Source of the DNA: Tepidibacter mesophilus
GTDB taxonomy: Bacteria; Bacillota; Clostridia; Peptostreptococcales; Peptostreptococcaceae
Length of the DNA stretch: 62,129 nucleotides
Reading direction: 5' to 3'
Assembly: GCF_002724055.1 (NCBI RefSeq)
Contig: NZ_BDQY01000021.1
Location: forward strand, 1-62,129
The notes under the pieces are model-generated. The model searched no databases. It was not told where the DNA came from and saw only the letters and a list, made by a program, of their open reading frames with translations. Position numbers and translations under genes: made by a program. Below are positions 24,492 through 34,690 of the stretch, piece after piece. The number at the start of each line of letters is the position of its first letter. The stretch's first letter is position 1.

Positions 24492-24603
24492 TATTTCAAA
24501 ATTAATGGCAAATTTTAAGTAATTGTAGTTAATATTATCTACTTTGTGTTAAAATATATTGGGGAATTACAACAATGAAAATACAGGCTAGAGGGTGATC
24601 TTA

Positions 24604-25398
24604 ATGGAATTAAGAGAGTGGAAAACTATATTAACTCCATACGAATATGCAGTAGAGGAGTTAAAGGTCAAATTTAAAAATATTAGAAAAGAACTTAGAA
24701 ATAATGGAGAATATTCTCCTATAGAATTTGTAACAGGAAGAGTTAAAAAGATATCATCTATTATAGCAAAAGCAAAGAAGCTTGAGGTTCCTATGGATGA
24801 AATAGAGGAGAAGATAGAGGATATAGCTGGACTTAGAATTATGTGTCAGTTTGTTGAGGATATATATAGTCTTGTAAGTTTAATTAGAAGCAGAGAAGAT
24901 ATGGTTGTAGTATATGAGAAGGACTATATACGAAATTATAAAAATAGTGGTTATAGAAGTTATCATATAATTATAAAATATCCTATACAGACTGCTATGG
25001 GATTAAAAGAGATTTTAGCTGAGATTCAAATAAGAACTCTTGCCATGAATTTTTGGGGTACTATAGAACATTCTTTAAAATATAAATATCAACAGGATAT
25101 ACCTGAAGACATAGCGAATAGATTAAGACGTGCGGGCGATGCAGCTTTTTTACTTGATCAAGAAATGAGTGAAATAAGAGAAGAGATAATGAGAGCTCAA
25201 GTTATGTTTGAAATGAAGTCGCTTACGGTCAAAGATATACTTGATAGCATTAGAAAGTTATATATTTTAGGTGAAACTGAAAAAGCTCTAGATTTTCAGG
25301 TAAGGCTTGATAGGATAAATGATATAGAGGATATAAAAGAAATCATAATGTTGAGAAGTGAGATAGATTATATATTAGATAAATATGATAAAAAATAA
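24604..25398 (+). CDS. relQ: Small alarmone synthetase, RelQ-type GTP pyrophosphokinase
   Basis: A start at ATG 24604 gives 264 aa; a GTG nine bases earlier sits inside the ribosome site GAGGG. The domain is the (p)ppGpp synthetase alone, without the HD hydrolase or TGS/ACT parts of Rel. Motifs are IEDIAGLRIMCQFVEDIYSL (with the catalytic Asp), NSGYRSYHIIIKYP, and EIQIRTLAMNFWGTIEHSLKYKY. The C-terminal coiled part beyond residue 190 is longer than in Bacillus RelQ. It transfers pyrophosphate from ATP to GDP or GTP. It is a single gene with its own terminator. Confidence 0.92.
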   Translation: MELREWKTILTPYEYAVEELKVKFKNIRKELRNNGEYSPIEFVTGRVKKISSIIAKAKKLEVPMDEIEEKIEDIAGLRIMCQFVEDIYSLVSLIRSREDMVVVYEKDYIRNYKNSGYRSYHIIIKYPIQTAMGLKEILAEIQIRTLAMNFWGTIEHSLKYKYQQDIPEDIANRLRRAGDAAFLLDQEMSEIREEIMRAQVMFEMKSLTVKDILDSIRKLYILGETEKALDFQVRLDRINDIEDIKEIIMLRSEIDYILDKYDKK

Positions 25399-25401
25399 CA
25401 T

Positions 25402-25436
25402 AAATGTGCTTATAAATTATTTATAAGCACATTTTA
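25402..25436 (+). terminator. Terminator of the alarmone synthetase gene
   Basis: AAATGTGCTTATAAAT pairs with ATTTATAAGCACATTT and is followed by a T-rich tail. Confidence 0.85.
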
Positions 25437-25440
25437 TCTG

Positions 25441-25493
25441 TGAAGAAATTATGTAATTCTCAAGTTATGCATTAGCATAAAGCGAATTTTTTA
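25441..25493 (+). repeat. Truncated R1 repeat (copy f)
   Basis: Only the ends of the R1 consensus remain: GAAATTATGTAATTCTCAA and GTTATGCATTAGCATAAAGC leading to GAATTTTTT. The central TTGCAAC to GGCGACAT part is missing. Confidence 0.6.
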
Positions 25494-25595
25494 CCTGTGT
25501 AAACTCTTTAAGGGATAATATGAAGGTGCAAGAGCAAAACTAGTAAAAAGTATTTATTTTAAGATGGAATATGTAAAAAAGGTGAGTGATAAAAT

Positions 25596-26288
25596 TTGGC
25601 TATTTATGCAATCGGAGACCTACACCTTAGTAAGGTAGTAGACAAGCCAATGGATATATTTGGACAAAACTGGATAGGACATAAAGAAAAGATAATAGCT
25701 GATTGGAAGGAAAAAGTTAAGCCAGAGGATACTGTTCTTATAGTGGGAGATACTTCTTGGGGGATGAACTTAAATCAAGCTATCCCAGATCTTGATGATA
25801 TAAATGAATTGGAAGGTAATAAAATACTAGTAAAAGGAAATCATGACTACTGGTGGAGTACAATAAGTAAATTAAATAAACTTTATGACAACATGGAATT
25901 TATACAAAATAATTTTTATAAATATAAAGATTATGCAATATGCGGAACTAGAGGATGGCTTTGTCCTAATGAGGTTAAATTTGATGAAGATGATGAAAAA
26001 GTATATAAAAGAGAAGCTAAGAGACTTGAGTTATCTCTTGATAGTGCTAAGAATGCTGGGTTTGATAAATTTATAGTTATGACTCATTATCCACCTACAA
26101 ATGATAAACTAGAAGAATCCGAATTTACTAAGATATATGAAGAATACAATGTTGAAAGGGTTATATATGGACATTTACACGGAACAGAATCTTTTAAGGC
26201 TGGGCTTCAAGGTGAGAGAAACAATGTAGAGTATCATTTGGTATCATGTGATTATACGGATTTTAAATTAGTTAAAATAATGGATTAA
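25596..26288 (+). CDS. Metallophosphoesterase (calcineurin-like)
   Basis: The 230-aa protein has the five metal motifs in order: YAIGDLHLS, VLIVGDTSWG, KGNHDYWW, MTHYPP and YGHLHG. These bind two metal ions. The small single-domain form is common in Firmicutes; its substrate is not known. The start is TTG 25596, chosen because it gives the correct first strand (MAIYAIGDLHL) and AAGGTGAG lies upstream. It is monocistronic and precedes the ilv leader. Confidence 0.88.
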   Translation: MAIYAIGDLHLSKVVDKPMDIFGQNWIGHKEKIIADWKEKVKPEDTVLIVGDTSWGMNLNQAIPDLDDINELEGNKILVKGNHDYWWSTISKLNKLYDNMEFIQNNFYKYKDYAICGTRGWLCPNEVKFDEDDEKVYKREAKRLELSLDSAKNAGFDKFIVMTHYPPTNDKLEESEFTKIYEEYNVERVIYGHLHGTESFKAGLQGERNNVEYHLVSCDYTDFKLVKIMD

Positions 26289-26352
26289 TATCTAGAGGAA
26301 TTCACAGATAATTCATAAAAAAATATTTTTTCGAAAAAATTAAACAATACAA

Positions 26353-26381
26353 TTGACATTAAATATTAAAGAGTTTATAAT
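26353..26381 (+). promoter_or_regulatory. Consensus sigma-A promoter of the ilv operon
   Basis: TTGACA (26353-26358), a 17-bp spacer and TATAAT (26376-26381) match the housekeeping consensus at every position. The T-box leader begins about 25 nt downstream. Confidence 0.85.
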
Positions 26382-26410
26382 TCATATTAACGCAAAACAA
26401 GTTAATATAA

Positions 26411-26713
26411 AAAAACGAAGATGGAGACAAAAATATTCAAGTTTAATTACAGAGAACCAACATTTGCTGAGAGTTGGATTAAATAGAGTATATAATGATC
26501 ACTCCTGAGTTGCCGAGTTGAAAGAAAATTTTCGAGTAAATAAGGACGGTTACTACCGATATATGGTTAGGGTTCACTAAAAGAATTTAATTTTGGTCGA
26601 CTTGAATTGAGAAGGCAATTTTTGAAATTGCAAATAGGGTGGTACCGCGAATATAATCTTTCGTCCCTATAAATACATTTATTATGTGTTTATAGAGACG
26701 GGAGATTTTTTTA
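26411..26713 (+). ncRNA. T-box riboswitch, specifier ATC (Ile)
   Basis: The conserved T-box AGGGTGGTACCGCG is at 26636-26649. Stem I features are present (AGAGAACC, then GCTGAGAGTTGG), and the specifier loop reads AATGATCACTCC. ATC at 26498-26500 occupies the codon position, pointing to uncharged tRNA-Ile. The terminator pairs CGTCCCTATAAA with TTTATAGAGACG followed by T-rich sequence ending near 26713. Uncharged tRNA-Ile would favour antitermination and expression of ilvNCDB. The specifier assignment is by alignment to known leaders by eye. Confidence 0.88.
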
Positions 26714-26735
26714 TTTTCAAAAATTTAGGTTTATC

Positions 26736-26935
26736 AAAAATATTTATATAAAAATAACACTCATGTAAAGATATTTTGATAAAACTATGTGCTTTGCCTT
26801 ATTAATAACCCTAAAGTTTCTAAACTCACTACGCTCAGACAACGAAACTTCTTAGCGGATTATTAAACATCAAAGCTCAAGTTTTATAACAAAATATCTA
26901 AAATCAATCGCTTATATTTTTATATAAATATTTTT
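26736..26935. repeat. Palindromic element R2, copy a, inside the ilv leader
   Basis: The 21-bp outer arms are a perfect inverted repeat (AAAAATATTTATATAAAAATA and complement). Inside, pairing continues with interruptions to about 52 bp (AGATATTTT, ATAAAACT and complements). The centre has CTAAAGTTTCTAAACTC and ACAACGAAACTTCTTAGCGG, shared with copy b at 43910. It lies between the T-box terminator and ilvN, so it is transcribed in the ilv mRNA and would form a long stem. Confidence 0.75.
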
Positions 26936-26976
26936 AGAATCGTATTAAATTATTAAAAAGAAAGGGTGTGTATATT

Positions 26977-27198
26977 ATGGAAAGTAGAGTTTGTGCTAGG
27001 TTGAATCAGGGGATAGATTCTTTTATAAGAGTTACTAGTGTTCTTAGAAGAAAAGAATTTAATATAAAAGAGATTAATATGAAGTCTCAGATTAGTCATA
27101 TAGATTTGGATATAGTTGTATTTGATGATAGCTTGACTGGAAGTGTTGTTAAGCAGATTTCTAAGCTTGCAGATGTAAAAGAGATAAAAGTTATATAA
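26977..27198 (+). CDS. ilvN: Acetolactate synthase small subunit, short ACT-domain form
   Basis: A start at ATG 26977 gives 73 aa; a GTG at 26968 overlaps the ribosome site AAAGGGTG. The protein is a single ACT domain (VCARLNQGIDSFIRVTSVLR, then IDLDIVVFDDS and VKQISKLADVKEIKVI). It resembles E. coli IlvM-length subunits rather than the usual 160-aa IlvH. It should bind the catalytic IlvB and carry or modulate valine feedback. ilvC follows 15 bp later. Confidence 0.88.
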   Translation: MESRVCARLNQGIDSFIRVTSVLRRKEFNIKEINMKSQISHIDLDIVVFDDSLTGSVVKQISKLADVKEIKVI

Positions 27199-27213
27199 AA
27201 AGGGGAGATTGAG

Positions 27214-28206
27214 ATGAATAAAATGTATTATGAAAAAAATTCTAGTTTAGAGGTATTCAATGGAAAGAAGGTCGCTGTATTAGGATATGGAAGTCAAGGG
27301 CATGCGCATGCACTTAATTTAAAGGATAGTGGTGTGGATGTTGTTGTAGGTCTACATGAAAAAAGCAAATCTAGAGATAAAGTTAAAGCTGATGGGCTTG
27401 AAGTTATGAATGTAGATGATGCTGTTAAGTCTAGTCAGGTTATTATGATGTTAGTTCCAGATACGAAGCAAAAAGAAGTGTTTGATGAAATGGTTAAAGA
27501 TAATTTAGATGAAGGAGATGCACTGGCATTTGCTCATGGATTCAATATACACTTTAGCCAGATAGTGCCTCCAGAAAATGTAGATGTATTCATGGTAGCA
27601 CCTAAAGGACCAGGACATTTGGTTAGAAGAGTTTATCAAGAAGGAAAAGGAGTTCCAGCACTTCTTGCAGTTCATCAAGACTATACAGGAAAAGCAAAAG
27701 AGTTAGGTCTTGCTTATTCTTATGGAATAGGGGCATTAAGAGCTGGAGTACTTGAAACTACTTTTAAAGAAGAGACAGAAACGGATTTATTCGGAGAGCA
27801 AGCAGTACTGTGTGGAGGAGTAACGGAGCTTATAAAAGTTGGATTTGAAACATTAGTTAATGCAGGTTATCAAAAGGAAGTAGCATACTTTGAATGTCTT
27901 CATGAAATGAAACTTATAGTAGATCTTTTATATGAAGGTGGATTTGAGAAGATGAGACATAGTATAAGCGATACTGCTGAGTATGGAGATTATATGGTTG
28001 GAAGAAGAATTATAACAGATAAAACTAGAGAAGAGATGAAGAATGTTTTAACAGAAATACAAATGGGAGCATTTGCAAAGGATTGGATAATGGAGAATAA
28101 ACTAAATAGACCTGTATTTAATTCATTTAAGCAAAGAGAATTAGAACATCCTATCGTCGAAGTTGGCAAAGAGCTTAGAGGTATGATGTCTTGGATAGAA
28201 AAGTAA
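27214..28206 (+). CDS. ilvC: Ketol-acid reductoisomerase (class I)
   Basis: The 330-aa enzyme converts acetolactate to dihydroxyisovalerate (and the ethyl analogue) using [25 protein letters not shown] is the nucleotide loop. [13 protein letters not shown] and [12 protein letters not shown] (metal-binding Asp and Glu), then [20 protein letters not shown], form the knotted C-terminal domain. It is the short class I form. GGGGAG precedes the ATG. It is the second gene of ilvNCDB. Confidence 0.97.
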   Translation: MNKMYYEKNSSLEVFNGKKVAVLGYGSQGHAHALNLKDSGVDVVVGLHEKSKSRDKVKADGLEVMNVDDAVKSSQVIMMLVPDTKQKEVFDEMVKDNLDEGDALAFAHGFNIHFSQIVPPENVDVFMVAPKGPGHLVRRVYQEGKGVPALLAVHQDYTGKAKELGLAYSYGIGALRAGVLETTFKEETETDLFGEQAVLCGGVTELIKVGFETLVNAGYQKEVAYFECLHEMKLIVDLLYEGGFEKMRHSISDTAEYGDYMVGRRIITDKTREEMKNVLTEIQMGAFAKDWIMENKLNRPVFNSFKQRELEHPIVEVGKELRGMMSWIEK

Positions 28207-28233
28207 GAGATTAGCTGAATAGGAGGGTTATAT

Positions 28234-29883
28234 ATGAATAGCGATAAAGTAAAAAAGGGGATAACTAAGGCACCACACAGATCACTACTTAAAGCAGCAG
28301 GGCTTACAGATGAGGAAATAGATAAGCCTCTTATTGGAGTTGTAAATTCATTTAATGAAATAGTACCGGGTCATGTTGAACTTAGACAAATAGCAGAAGC
28401 TGTAAAAAGAGGTGTTCTAATGGAAGGAGGAACCCCTCTTGAGTTTCCATCAATAGCAGTATGTGATGGTATTGCTATGAACCATGAAGGAATGAAGTAT
28501 TCTCTTGTTAGCAGAGAAATAATAGCAGATAGTATAGAGATAATGACAAAAGCACATGGTCTTGATGCATTAGTTTTAATACCGAGCTGTGACAAGGTAG
28601 TTCCAGGAATGTTAATGGCTGCTGCAAGAATTAATATACCTAGTATTATTGTAAGCGGTGGACCTATGCTTGCAGGCAGATTTAATAATGAAAAGGCAGA
28701 TTTAACAACTGTATTTGAAGGTGTTGGAAAGGTATGCTCAAACAAAATGACAGAGAAAGAATTGAAGTGCCTAGAGGAAAGTGCATGCCCAACTTGTGGA
28801 TCTTGTTCTGGAATGTTCACTGCAAATTCTATGAACTGTATGACAGAGGCTTTGGGAATGGCACTTGATAGAAATGCTACAATACCAGCAGTATATTCTA
28901 GTAGAAAAAGACTTGCAAAAAAGACTGGTATGCAAATAATGCATTTATTAAGAGAAAATATACTTCCCAGAGATATACTTAAACAAAAAGCATTTGAAAA
29001 TGCTTTAACTGTGGATATGGCACTTGGATGCTCTACTAATACAGTTCTTCATATAACTGCAATAGCAAATGAAGCTGGTGTAGATGTTAATTTAGATAAT
29101 ATAAATTACATAAGTTCTAAAACTCCGAATCTGTGCAAACTAAGTCCAGCAGGAAATCATCATATAGAAGATCTTGATAATGCAGGCGGAGTTCTAGCTG
29201 TCATGAATGAATTGTCAAAGAAAGATTTAATAAATCTAGATGTACCTACAGTAAGTTTGAAGATGTTGAAAAATATATTAAAAGATAAAAAAGATAGTGA
29301 AGTTATAAGGGATATAGATAATCCTTTCAGCGAAGATGGTGGAATAAAGGTGTTATTTGGTAACCTAGCTCCTGAAGGTGCAGTTGTTAAAAAATCTGCT
29401 GTTAAAGATAATATGATGAAAACAATATCTACTGCAAAGGTATTTGATAGTGAAGAAGAGGCTGTTGAAAGTATTTTAGGAGGAAAAATAGAAAAGGGTG
29501 ATGTAGTAGTAATAAGATATGAAGGACCAAAGGCAGGTCCAGGAATGAGAGAAATGTTAACACCTACATCATCACTAGTTGGAATGGGTCTTGATGATAG
29601 TGTATCACTTATAACAGATGGTAGATTCTCGGGGGGAACTAAAGGAGCGGCAATAGGTCATGTTTGTCCAGAAGCTATAGATGGTGGAATGATAGGATTA
29701 GTTAAAGATGATGATTTGATAAGTATTGATATAGATAAAGGTATTATTGAGCTTAAAGTTGATGATCAAGAATTAAGTAAAAGAAGAGAAAACTTGAAGT
29801 TAAAGACTAAAAATTATACTGGTTATCTTGGAAAGTATTCAAAGATAGTTCAGAGTGCTTCAAAGGGAGCTGTATGTATTTAA
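28234..29883 (+). CDS. ilvD: Dihydroxy-acid dehydratase
   Basis: The 549-aa enzyme dehydrates dihydroxyisovalerate to ketoisovalerate and is oxygen-sensitive. Cys residues of the Fe-S cluster lie in [18 protein letters not shown] and [20 protein letters not shown]. The C-terminal signature is [19 protein letters not shown] with the catalytic Ser. AGGAGGG precedes the ATG. The gene is 28 bp after ilvC and 24 bp before ilvB. Confidence 0.97.
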   Translation: MNSDKVKKGITKAPHRSLLKAAGLTDEEIDKPLIGVVNSFNEIVPGHVELRQIAEAVKRGVLMEGGTPLEFPSIAVCDGIAMNHEGMKYSLVSREIIADSIEIMTKAHGLDALVLIPSCDKVVPGMLMAAARINIPSIIVSGGPMLAGRFNNEKADLTTVFEGVGKVCSNKMTEKELKCLEESACPTCGSCSGMFTANSMNCMTEALGMALDRNATIPAVYSSRKRLAKKTGMQIMHLLRENILPRDILKQKAFENALTVDMALGCSTNTVLHITAIANEAGVDVNLDNINYISSKTPNLCKLSPAGNHHIEDLDNAGGVLAVMNELSKKDLINLDVPTVSLKMLKNILKDKKDSEVIRDIDNPFSEDGGIKVLFGNLAPEGAVVKKSAVKDNMMKTISTAKVFDSEEEAVESILGGKIEKGDVVVIRYEGPKAGPGMREMLTPTSSLVGMGLDDSVSLITDGRFSGGTKGAAIGHVCPEAIDGGMIGLVKDDDLISIDIDKGIIELKVDDQELSKRRENLKLKTKNYTGYLGKYSKIVQSASKGAVCI

Positions 29884-29907
29884 AGAATTAAGGGAAGGAG
29901 ATAAACT

Positions 29908-31557
29908 ATGAATGGAGCTAGATTATTGCTTGAGAGTCTAGAAAAACAAGGTGTAGACACACTATTTGGATATCCTGGAGGGGCAGTTATTCCATTTTAT
30001 GATGCACTTTATGAGTATGGACATTTTAATCATATAAGAACTGCCCATGAACAGGGTGCAATTCATGCAGCAGATGGATATGCAAGAAGTAGTGGAAAAG
30101 TAGGAGTATGTATTGCAACATCAGGGCCTGGTGCTACTAATACTGTAACTGGCATTGCAACAGCTTTTATGGACTCTGTTCCACTTGTTGTAATAACAGG
30201 TCAAGTTCCAACATCATTACTAGGTAGAGATTCTTTTCAAGAGATAGATATAACAGGGGTTACAATGTCTATAACAAAACATAATTACTTAGTTAGAAAT
30301 GTAGATGATATACCTAAAATAATTAAAGAAGCTTTTCAAATTACTACTACAGGAAGACCTGGACCAGTACTTATAGATATTCCAAAAGATATATTCTTGG
30401 CAGAATATAAAATAGATTTATATGATACTTTAGATGTGTACGATGAATATGAAAAAGACTTAGATTTGACAGACGTTGTAAAGATAATAAATGAGTCTAA
30501 AAAACCTGTTATATATGCAGGTGGAGGGATTAAAATAGCAAATGCTAGCAAAGAACTTAAAGAATTTGCAAATAAATTAGATACTCCTGTTGTAAATACT
30601 TTAATGGGGCTTGGAAGTATAGATAGAGAATGTGAACTAGGTCTTGGTCTTGTAGGTATGCATGGATTTAAAGTGAATAACCTAGCTGTAACAAATAGTG
30701 ATTTGATAATAGCTATAGGGGCTAGATTCAGTGATAGGGTTATAGGAAACTCTAAAGGATTTGCACCTAAAGCTAATATAATACATATAGATATAGATGC
30801 TACTGAGATGAATAAAAATAAAAAATCTCAATATCATGTTGTAGGAAATCTAAAGAAAATACTACAAGAACTTACTAAATATGTGTATGCCAAAGATAAT
30901 ACAAAGTGGAAGGAAAATATTAGTAATTACAAGTCGGAATATAAAGTGGATAAAGATTTATTTCATCCTAAAAACATATTTAGAGTATTGAATGAAAAAC
31001 TAGATAAGGATGTATTGGTAGCAACGGATGTAGGGCAACATCAATTATGGACTGCACAGTATTTTAAATTTAAAAATGATAGACAATTTATAACATCTGG
31101 TGGGCTTGGAACGATGGGATTTGGAGTTGGAGCGGCTATAGGTGTACAAGTAGGCAATAAAGATAAGCAAGTTATGTTGGTTACTGGTGATGGAAGCTTT
31201 AATATGAACTGCAATGAATTAATAACTATAGCAAAATACAAGCTACCGGTTATAATAGTTCTTTTAAACAACAAAACTCTTGGAATGGTAAGACAGTGGC
31301 AAAATTTATTCTGTAATAAAAGATACTCTGAAACTGATAATGATTTTAACCCTGATTATAAATTACTTACTAAGGTATACGGCATTAAGGGATATAGTGT
31401 AGACTCTATTGATAAGTTAGATGAAGCCTTAAGTGAGTGCGATTTAGGAAAAGAACCTGTGTTTATAGAGTGTAATATAGATAAGGATTTTGGAGTGTAT
31501 CCAATAGTTCCACCTGGTAAAAATATAGATGAGCTTGTAGAAGTTAGTGTTGACTAA
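29908..31557 (+). CDS. ilvB: Acetolactate synthase large subunit
   Basis: The 549-aa ThDP enzyme condenses pyruvate with pyruvate or 2-oxobutyrate. The catalytic Glu is in RTAHEQGAIHAADGYAR. The ThDP/Mg site is VTGDGSFNMNCNELITIAKY with LLNNKTLGMVRQWQ, typical of the biosynthetic, FAD-containing form. GGAAGGAGA precedes the ATG. It is last in the ilv operon, and its stop codon overlaps the -35 of the next promoter. Confidence 0.96.
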   Translation: MNGARLLLESLEKQGVDTLFGYPGGAVIPFYDALYEYGHFNHIRTAHEQGAIHAADGYARSSGKVGVCIATSGPGATNTVTGIATAFMDSVPLVVITGQVPTSLLGRDSFQEIDITGVTMSITKHNYLVRNVDDIPKIIKEAFQITTTGRPGPVLIDIPKDIFLAEYKIDLYDTLDVYDEYEKDLDLTDVVKIINESKKPVIYAGGGIKIANASKELKEFANKLDTPVVNTLMGLGSIDRECELGLGLVGMHGFKVNNLAVTNSDLIIAIGARFSDRVIGNSKGFAPKANIIHIDIDATEMNKNKKSQYHVVGNLKKILQELTKYVYAKDNTKWKENISNYKSEYKVDKDLFHPKNIFRVLNEKLDKDVLVATDVGQHQLWTAQYFKFKNDRQFITSGGLGTMGFGVGAAIGVQVGNKDKQVMLVTGDGSFNMNCNELITIAKYKLPVIIVLLNNKTLGMVRQWQNLFCNKRYSETDNDFNPDYKLLTKVYGIKGYSVDSIDKLDEALSECDLGKEPVFIECNIDKDFGVYPIVPPGKNIDELVEVSVD

Positions 31558-31578
31558 ATACAATTTTATATATAGAAT
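31550..31578 (+). promoter_or_regulatory. Promoter of the TPP-controlled thi operon
   Basis: TTGACT (31550-31555), 17 bp and TAGAAT (31573-31578) form a good sigma-A promoter. Its -35 lies across the ilvB stop codon. Confidence 0.75.
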
Positions 31579-31596
31579 GAATGTAAATTGAATAAT

Positions 31597-31746
31597 TGGG
31601 GGAGCTAAATTAATTTGGCTGAGAGGAAGTTTTGGTACTTCGACCCTTATAACCTGAAATGGATAATGCCAGCGTAGGGAAAGCGTATTTATAAAATTTA
31701 TTTGTATATAAAACCTTTATCCTATCTTGGGTAAAGGTTTTTTTAT
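31597..31746 (+). ncRNA. TPP riboswitch (THI element) with terminator
   Basis: The conserved THI-box pieces are GGGGAGCTAAATT, GGCTGAGAGG, GACCCTTATAACCTGAA and GGATAATGCCAGCGTAGGGA (ends about 31683). A terminator follows: AAACCTTTA pairs with TAAAGGTTT and then T5 (31711-31746). Binding of thiamine pyrophosphate should shut off the downstream uptake operon. Confidence 0.95.
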
Positions 31747-31774
31747 GCTAAAAAATATATAAGGAGATGATTTT

Positions 31775-32068
31775 ATGTCAGTAGTCACAAATGTAAGTAT
31801 TCAAGTTATACCTAAGGTACCAGATGAGCAAACTTATTATGTAGTAGATAAGGTTATTGAGTACATTGATTCATGTAATATAAAATACGAGGTTGGACCT
31901 ATGGAAACTACTATGGAAGGTGATTTAGACACGCTTTTAAATATTGTAAAAGAAGTCCAAGAGATATGTGTGAAAGAAGGGGCCAGCAGAGTTGCTTCTA
32001 TTGTAAAAATTGACTATAAGCCAAAAGGTGTGACTATGCATGAAAAGATCGGAAAATATAGAAAGTAA
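31775..32068 (+). CDS. MTH1187/YkoF-family thiamine-binding protein
   Basis: The 97-aa protein has the YkoF-like ferredoxin fold: VSIQVIPKVPDEQTYYVVDK, YEVGPMETTMEGDLDTLL and GASRVASIVKIDYKPKG. Related proteins bind thiamine or its hydroxymethylpyrimidine part in the cytosol. It is first behind the TPP riboswitch. AAGGAGATG precedes the ATG. Its last 29 bases overlap the permease gene. Confidence 0.9.
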   Translation: MSVVTNVSIQVIPKVPDEQTYYVVDKVIEYIDSCNIKYEVGPMETTMEGDLDTLLNIVKEVQEICVKEGASRVASIVKIDYKPKGVTMHEKIGKYRK

Positions 32069-32813
32069 AGTAATACCAGTTATATTTTTTATAAGCATAT
32101 TGCTTATATGGCAGATTGTCGTAGATAAAGAAATTGTACAAAGATACATATTGCCATCTCCAACAGATGTAATATCAGCTTTAATAGATATAATACCAAG
32201 TATTAAGATACATATAATTACGACACTTTATGAAGCATTTTTAGGATTTATAGTAGCTATAGTATTTTCTTTAGTTTTGGCTATACTTATGGATAATTTT
32301 AAGATAATAAAAAAAGCTTTATATCCTTTAATTATAGTATCTCAAACTGTTCCTATAGTTGCTATAGCACCTCTTTTTGTAATATGGTTTGGCTTTGGTA
32401 TTATGCCAAAAGTTGTAGTAGTAGTTCTTGTTTGTTTTTTTCCCATAGTGATAAGTTTATTAGATGGACTTGAATCTGTTGATGAGGATATTATAAATCT
32501 GTTAAAAACTATGGGGGCATCTAAAATGCAAATATTTAAGATAGCTAAATTCCCAGCTTCTATGACTAGCTTTTTTTCTGGAATTAAGGTAGCTGCAACC
32601 TACAGTATAATGGGTGCTGTTATTGGAGAGTGGCTAGGAGGAAGCTATGGTTTAGGGGTATATATGCTAAGGGTTAAGCATTCATATAATTTAGATAAGA
32701 TGTTTGCAGTTATTCTTATAATTGTAGTACTTAGCATAATTTTGTTTAAGGTTATAGATATTGTTCAGGGGGCTTTAATGCCATGGCAAAAACAAAATAA
32801 TAGGAGGAAATAA
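32040..32813 (+). CDS. thiX: ABC permease for thiamine precursor (ThiX-like)
   Basis: The 257-aa membrane protein has about six helices. The permease loop that contacts the ATPase reads [22 protein letters not shown], a BPD_transp_1 EAA-type motif. [11 protein letters not shown] is a hallmark of taurine/nitrate/pyrimidine-type permeases. It starts inside the preceding gene with AAAAGGTG upstream. Together with the next two genes it forms a ThiXYZ-type importer. Confidence 0.9.
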   Translation: MKRSENIESKVIPVIFFISILLIWQIVVDKEIVQRYILPSPTDVISALIDIIPSIKIHIITTLYEAFLGFIVAIVFSLVLAILMDNFKIIKKALYPLIIVSQTVPIVAIAPLFVIWFGFGIMPKVVVVVLVCFFPIVISLLDGLESVDEDIINLLKTMGASKMQIFKIAKFPASMTSFFSGIKVAATYSIMGAVIGEWLGGSYGLGVYMLRVKHSYNLDKMFAVILIIVVLSIILFKVIDIVQGALMPWQKQNNRRK

Positions 32814-32814
32814 A

Positions 32815-33810
32815 ATGATAAAAAAATTAATATCAATTATATGCATAATGACTTTAATTATAATCTCAGTAGCAGGATGTGCAGATAAGAAAACTTCAAA
32901 TAATGAGCTTAAAAAGGTTACGGTAGTTCTTGATTGGGTTCCAAATACTAATCATACAGGACTTTATGTTGCAAAGGATAAAGGATATTTTAAAGAACAA
33001 GGACTTGATGTTGAAATAATTCAACCATCTCAAGGAGGAGCAGCAGCACTAGTTGCAGCTGGACAAGCTGATTTTGGAATTAGTTATCAAGAAGAAATAA
33101 CTTATGCAAGAACTAGTGAAAATCCACTGCCAATAAAAGCAATATCTACAATAATACAACACAATACTTCGGGATTTGCATCGCTTACAGACAAAAATAT
33201 AAAATCTCCCAAAGATTTTGAAGGAAAGAAATACGGTGGATGGGGATCACTAGTAGAACAAGAGATGATAAAAAGTCTAATGACAAAAGATGGTGGAGAT
33301 TATAATAAAATTGAAATGGTAGATATAGGATCTCAAGACTTCTTTACAAGTGTTCAAAATAATGTAGATTTTACATGGATATATTATGGATGGGATGGAG
33401 TAGCAGCTAATGTAAAAAATATTCCTATAAACTTTATATCTATGAAAGATTTAGACAAAAATCTTGACTATTATACACCTGTTATAATATCAAATGAAGA
33501 TACATTAAAAAACGATGAAGATATGGTTAAAAAATTCTTAAAAGCTACAACTAAAGGATATGAGTATTCAATAAATAATCCTGAAGATGCAGTTGAATCT
33601 TTATTAAAAGAAAATCCAGAAATAGATAAAACTATAGCTGTTGAGAGTCAAAAATATTTAGCTAAAGAATATAAAGCAGATGCTAATAGATGGGGAGAAA
33701 TGAAAGATAGTGTATGGACTAATTACTCTAATTGGATGTATGAAAAGAAATTAATAGAGAAAGAATTAGATGTAAAAGAGGCTTTTACAAATGAATATTT
33801 ACCAAAATAA
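32815..33810 (+). CDS. thiY: Substrate-binding lipoprotein of the thiamine-precursor transporter (ThiY-like)
   Basis: The 331-aa protein has a lipoprotein signal (lipobox VAGC, Cys22). The NMT1/THI5-like fold is clear: [40 protein letters not shown] and [11 protein letters not shown] near the N terminus. Relatives capture formylaminopyrimidine or hydroxymethylpyrimidine for thiamine salvage. The eukaryotic THI5 Cys cluster is absent, as expected. It starts 2 nt after thiX and its end overlaps thiZ by 20 nt. Confidence 0.93.
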   Translation: MIKKLISIICIMTLIIISVAGCADKKTSNNELKKVTVVLDWVPNTNHTGLYVAKDKGYFKEQGLDVEIIQPSQGGAAALVAAGQADFGISYQEEITYARTSENPLPIKAISTIIQHNTSGFASLTDKNIKSPKDFEGKKYGGWGSLVEQEMIKSLMTKDGGDYNKIEMVDIGSQDFFTSVQNNVDFTWIYYGWDGVAANVKNIPINFISMKDLDKNLDYYTPVIISNEDTLKNDEDMVKKFLKATTKGYEYSINNPEDAVESLLKENPEIDKTIAVESQKYLAKEYKADANRWGEMKDSVWTNYSNWMYEKKLIEKELDVKEAFTNEYLPK

Positions 33811-34519
33811 AATAGAATTAAATAATATCAAAAAATATTTTGACGATAAAATTATATTAAATGATATAAATATACACCTAAAAGAAGGCGAATTTGTATC
33901 CTTATTAGGACCTAGTGGAAGTGGAAAAAGTACAATATTTAATATAATATCTGAGCTTATAAAGCCTGATGAAGGTAACGTTTTAATAGATAGCGATTCA
34001 AGAGTTAGCTATATGCCTCAAAAGGATTTACTTCTTCCGTGGAAAAAAATAATAGACAATGTAGCTATACCTCTTACAATAAGAGGATATAGCAAAAAAG
34101 ATGCTAGGAATGAAGTTAAAGATTATTTTAAAGCATTTTCATTAGATGGATACGAATATAAATATCCATCTCAACTATCAGGAGGAATGAGACAAAGAGC
34201 AGCATTTATGAGAACATATATAAACTCAAAAGATATAATGTTACTTGATGAGCCTTTTGGAGGATTAGATGCGATAACTAAGTCTAATATGCATGAATGG
34301 CTGTTGAATGTATTAGAAAAGTTTAATACATCAGTATTGTTTATAACTCATGATGTTGAAGAAGCAATACTTTTATCAGATAGAATATATATTTTATCTG
34401 ATAAGCCTGCAAGTGTAAAAGAAGAGATAATTGTAAACCTTGATAAGAATAGAAGTAAGGATATAGTAACTTCTAAAAGGTTTAATGAAATAAAAAAATA
34501 TATACTTGATATAATGTAG
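33791..34519 (+). CDS. thiZ: ABC ATPase of the thiamine-precursor transporter (ThiZ-like)
   Basis: The 242-aa ATPase has Walker [14 protein letters not shown], signature [15 protein letters not shown], Walker [16 protein letters not shown] and switch His in FITHDVEEA. It belongs to the nitrate/taurine-type subfamily matching the permease. The gene overlaps thiY and ends the operon before a strong terminator. Confidence 0.93.
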   Translation: MNIYQNKIELNNIKKYFDDKIILNDINIHLKEGEFVSLLGPSGSGKSTIFNIISELIKPDEGNVLIDSDSRVSYMPQKDLLLPWKKIIDNVAIPLTIRGYSKKDARNEVKDYFKAFSLDGYEYKYPSQLSGGMRQRAAFMRTYINSKDIMLLDEPFGGLDAITKSNMHEWLLNVLEKFNTSVLFITHDVEEAILLSDRIYILSDKPASVKEEIIVNLDKNRSKDIVTSKRFNEIKKYILDIM

Positions 34520-34552
34520 AGAAATATATATTTTTTTATAGTGCCTGAACTA

Positions 34553-34609
34553 AAAAAGATACTCATTAAAATAGCAACATTTAGCTAAAATTTTAATGAG
34601 TATCTTTTT
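34553..34609 (+). terminator. Terminator of the thi operon
   Basis: AAAAAGATACTCATTAAAAT pairs with ATTTTAATGAGTATCTTTTT, with a TAGC/GCTA helix in the loop. Confidence 0.85.
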
Positions 34610-34690
34610 AAAATTAATGTGTATAGATGTAAGAAAATATGAAAATAACTAAAAGTTGAATGAAAATTTAAAAAATATTATAAATTCAAA

